A stretch of 64,000 nucleotides of DNA from Candidatus Nitrosocosmicus franklandus. GTDB taxonomy: Archaea > Thermoproteota > Nitrososphaeria > Nitrososphaerales > Nitrososphaeraceae. The notes under the pieces were generated by a model that was not told where the DNA came from, did no database searches, and worked only from the letters and a program-made list of their open reading frames with translations. Location of the stretch: contig NZ_LR216287.1 in the NCBI RefSeq assembly GCF_900696045.1, positions 2,027,854 through 2,091,853 on the forward strand, read 5' to 3'. Position 1 is the first letter of the stretch, and each line of letters begins with the position of its first letter. A program made the translations under genes and the position numbers. Below are positions 63,426-64,000 of this stretch, piece by piece.

Positions 63426-63514
63426 GGGTTCGTAGCTCAGCCAGGTAGAGCGTCTGGCTCTTAACCAGATCAAAAGAGGTTAAAATGTCGTGGGTCCGAA
63501 TCCCACCGAACCCG
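63426..63514 (+). tRNA. tRNA-Lys(CTT) with a 16-nt insertion after the anticodon stem
   Basis: Acceptor GGGTTCG pairs perfectly with CGAACCC; discriminator G; no encoded CCA. The D stem is GCTC/GAGC. The anticodon arm TCTGG-CTCTTAA-CCAGA gives CTT. The T arm is GTGGG-TCCGAAT-CCCAC. Sixteen extra bases (63470-63485) lie between the anticodon stem and the variable loop. Removing them gives a 73-nt tRNA with a normal short variable loop. A non-canonical intron near position 44 is the best reading; Lys tRNAs do not have long variable arms. Confidence 0.92.
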
Positions 63515-64000
63515 CTACTATGTTGGTCTTTTTATTCCACCCATTATACTATAATAGCATAATAAATGACGGAATCCGTTTATGAATGGAAGAAAAATGA
63601 TCTTTTTAATAACACTATGACCTGCGAGTTCAATATATATATGAATGATTTAACCTTTATCCTTCACATCCCGAAAACATCCTTATTATCGAACAATATC
63701 AAATACAATAGTTTGAACAATTAATTAGACAATCAAATTGCTCATATCTTTTGAAGTAGGATACCGAGCAAAAACTAAATTTGGAGGACAATTCTAATTT
63801 GATGCATTGATTCTACAGATTTGCATTAATTCAACTATCTTGGGTTTAATTTTCAGATATAAAATCGTATTCGCAAAGAAAATATCTTTGAATATATTTC
63901 CTCTGATTTGCTCCTTACGGGCTTAGATGGTCGATCGAGTGGTAAATCGGATGGGTAATTTAGAACGACCATCTTCTAGGATCTCTGATCGCAGTAGAGA
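63515..64000. other. window end, no gene supported
   Basis: About 490 bases follow the tRNA. An inverted pair GATGGTCG/CGACCATC (63927-63934 and 63965-63972) could form a hairpin. A reverse-strand frame open to the window edge is too short to judge; it could be the 3' end of a gene starting beyond the window. Confidence 0.4.

Noticed and set aside
63927-64000. Possible gene or structured RNA at the window end
   Set aside because: A short inverted repeat and an open reverse frame exist, but too little sequence is available to support either.

Overview
The window is chromosomal DNA of an archaeon, most likely a soil-type ammonia-oxidising member of the Nitrososphaeria (Thaumarchaeota; Nitrososphaera/Nitrosocosmicus-like). 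The evidence is AT-rich sequence, archaeal/eukaryal-type information genes (eL37, eL15, eS30, LSm, Spt4, Rpo7, an Elf1-like zinc ribbon, Tsr3, a Ser-His signal peptidase, a 20S proteasome beta subunit), archaeal RNase P RNA, two tRNA genes with intron-like insertions at non-canonical places, F420 biosynthesis genes, a membrane-anchored cupredoxin, and frequent TTG/GTG starts with few Shine-Dalgarno sites. No amo, rRNA or replication-origin gene is present, so the lineage call is an inference from gene content.

Layout. 1-5.6 kb: an exporter (MFS) behind a nucleotide-sugar dehydrogenase broken by one in-frame TAG, a divergent TetR regulator, and a gamma-carbonic-anhydrase-like protein. 5.9-7 kb: a secreted Ser/Asp repeat protein cut by a TGA inside its repeat array. 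7-11.5 kb: an O-methyltransferase, a complete IS element with target duplication, a bicupin, a split tRNA-Arg gene and a CARF-fold regulator. 11.9-15.2 kb: a proteasome beta subunit lacking the catalytic Thr, a GHKL ATPase and a PUA protein. 15.4-20.9 kb: an information-processing block (proS, signal peptidase, tsr3, RNase P RNA, an NSUN methyltransferase and a PUA protein). 21-30.9 kb: cofD-cofC, cupredoxin, HemK-like methyltransferase, isocitrate/isopropylmalate dehydrogenase, RNase HI, a DRG GTPase and cofE. 31-33.5 kb: a second IS copy and leuCD. 34.4-38.2 kb: a TfuA-YcaO pair divergent from a small leader-like peptide gene, flanked by membrane or secreted proteins. 38.5-49.1 kb: phosphodiesterase, orphan ABC ATPase, acidic secreted proteins, hydantoinase/dihydroorotase-like enzyme, rpiA, eL37-LSm, creatininase-family protein, purU and a Cys-pair repeat protein. 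49.3-57.4 kb: small zinc proteins, eL15, eS30, nadA, nadC-spt4-rpo7, Mrp/Nbp35 ATPase and dephospho-CoA kinase. 57.7-63.5 kb: a class III cyclase-like protein, a membrane coiled-coil protein, a DCC-type thiol protein, an 11-bp tandem repeat in front of an HTH gene, an iron-type alcohol dehydrogenase, an SRPBCC protein and an intron-bearing tRNA-Lys.

How the genes fit together. cofC, cofD and cofE (and possibly the creatininase-family protein) serve coenzyme F420. nadA and nadC make NAD from quinolinate. leuCD and the beta-decarboxylating dehydrogenase belong to leucine/TCA-type chemistry. The ribosomal, polymerase, tRNA and RNase P genes make up a typical archaeal housekeeping set.

The best candidate for an undescribed system is the 35.2-38.2 kb locus. 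A YcaO cyclodehydratase overlaps its partner TfuA and shares a divergent promoter region with a 53-residue ORF resembling NHLP/Os1-type RiPP leader domains. No methyl-coenzyme M reductase is visible in the window and ammonia oxidisers are not known to have one, so the known archaeal target of TfuA-YcaO is probably absent.
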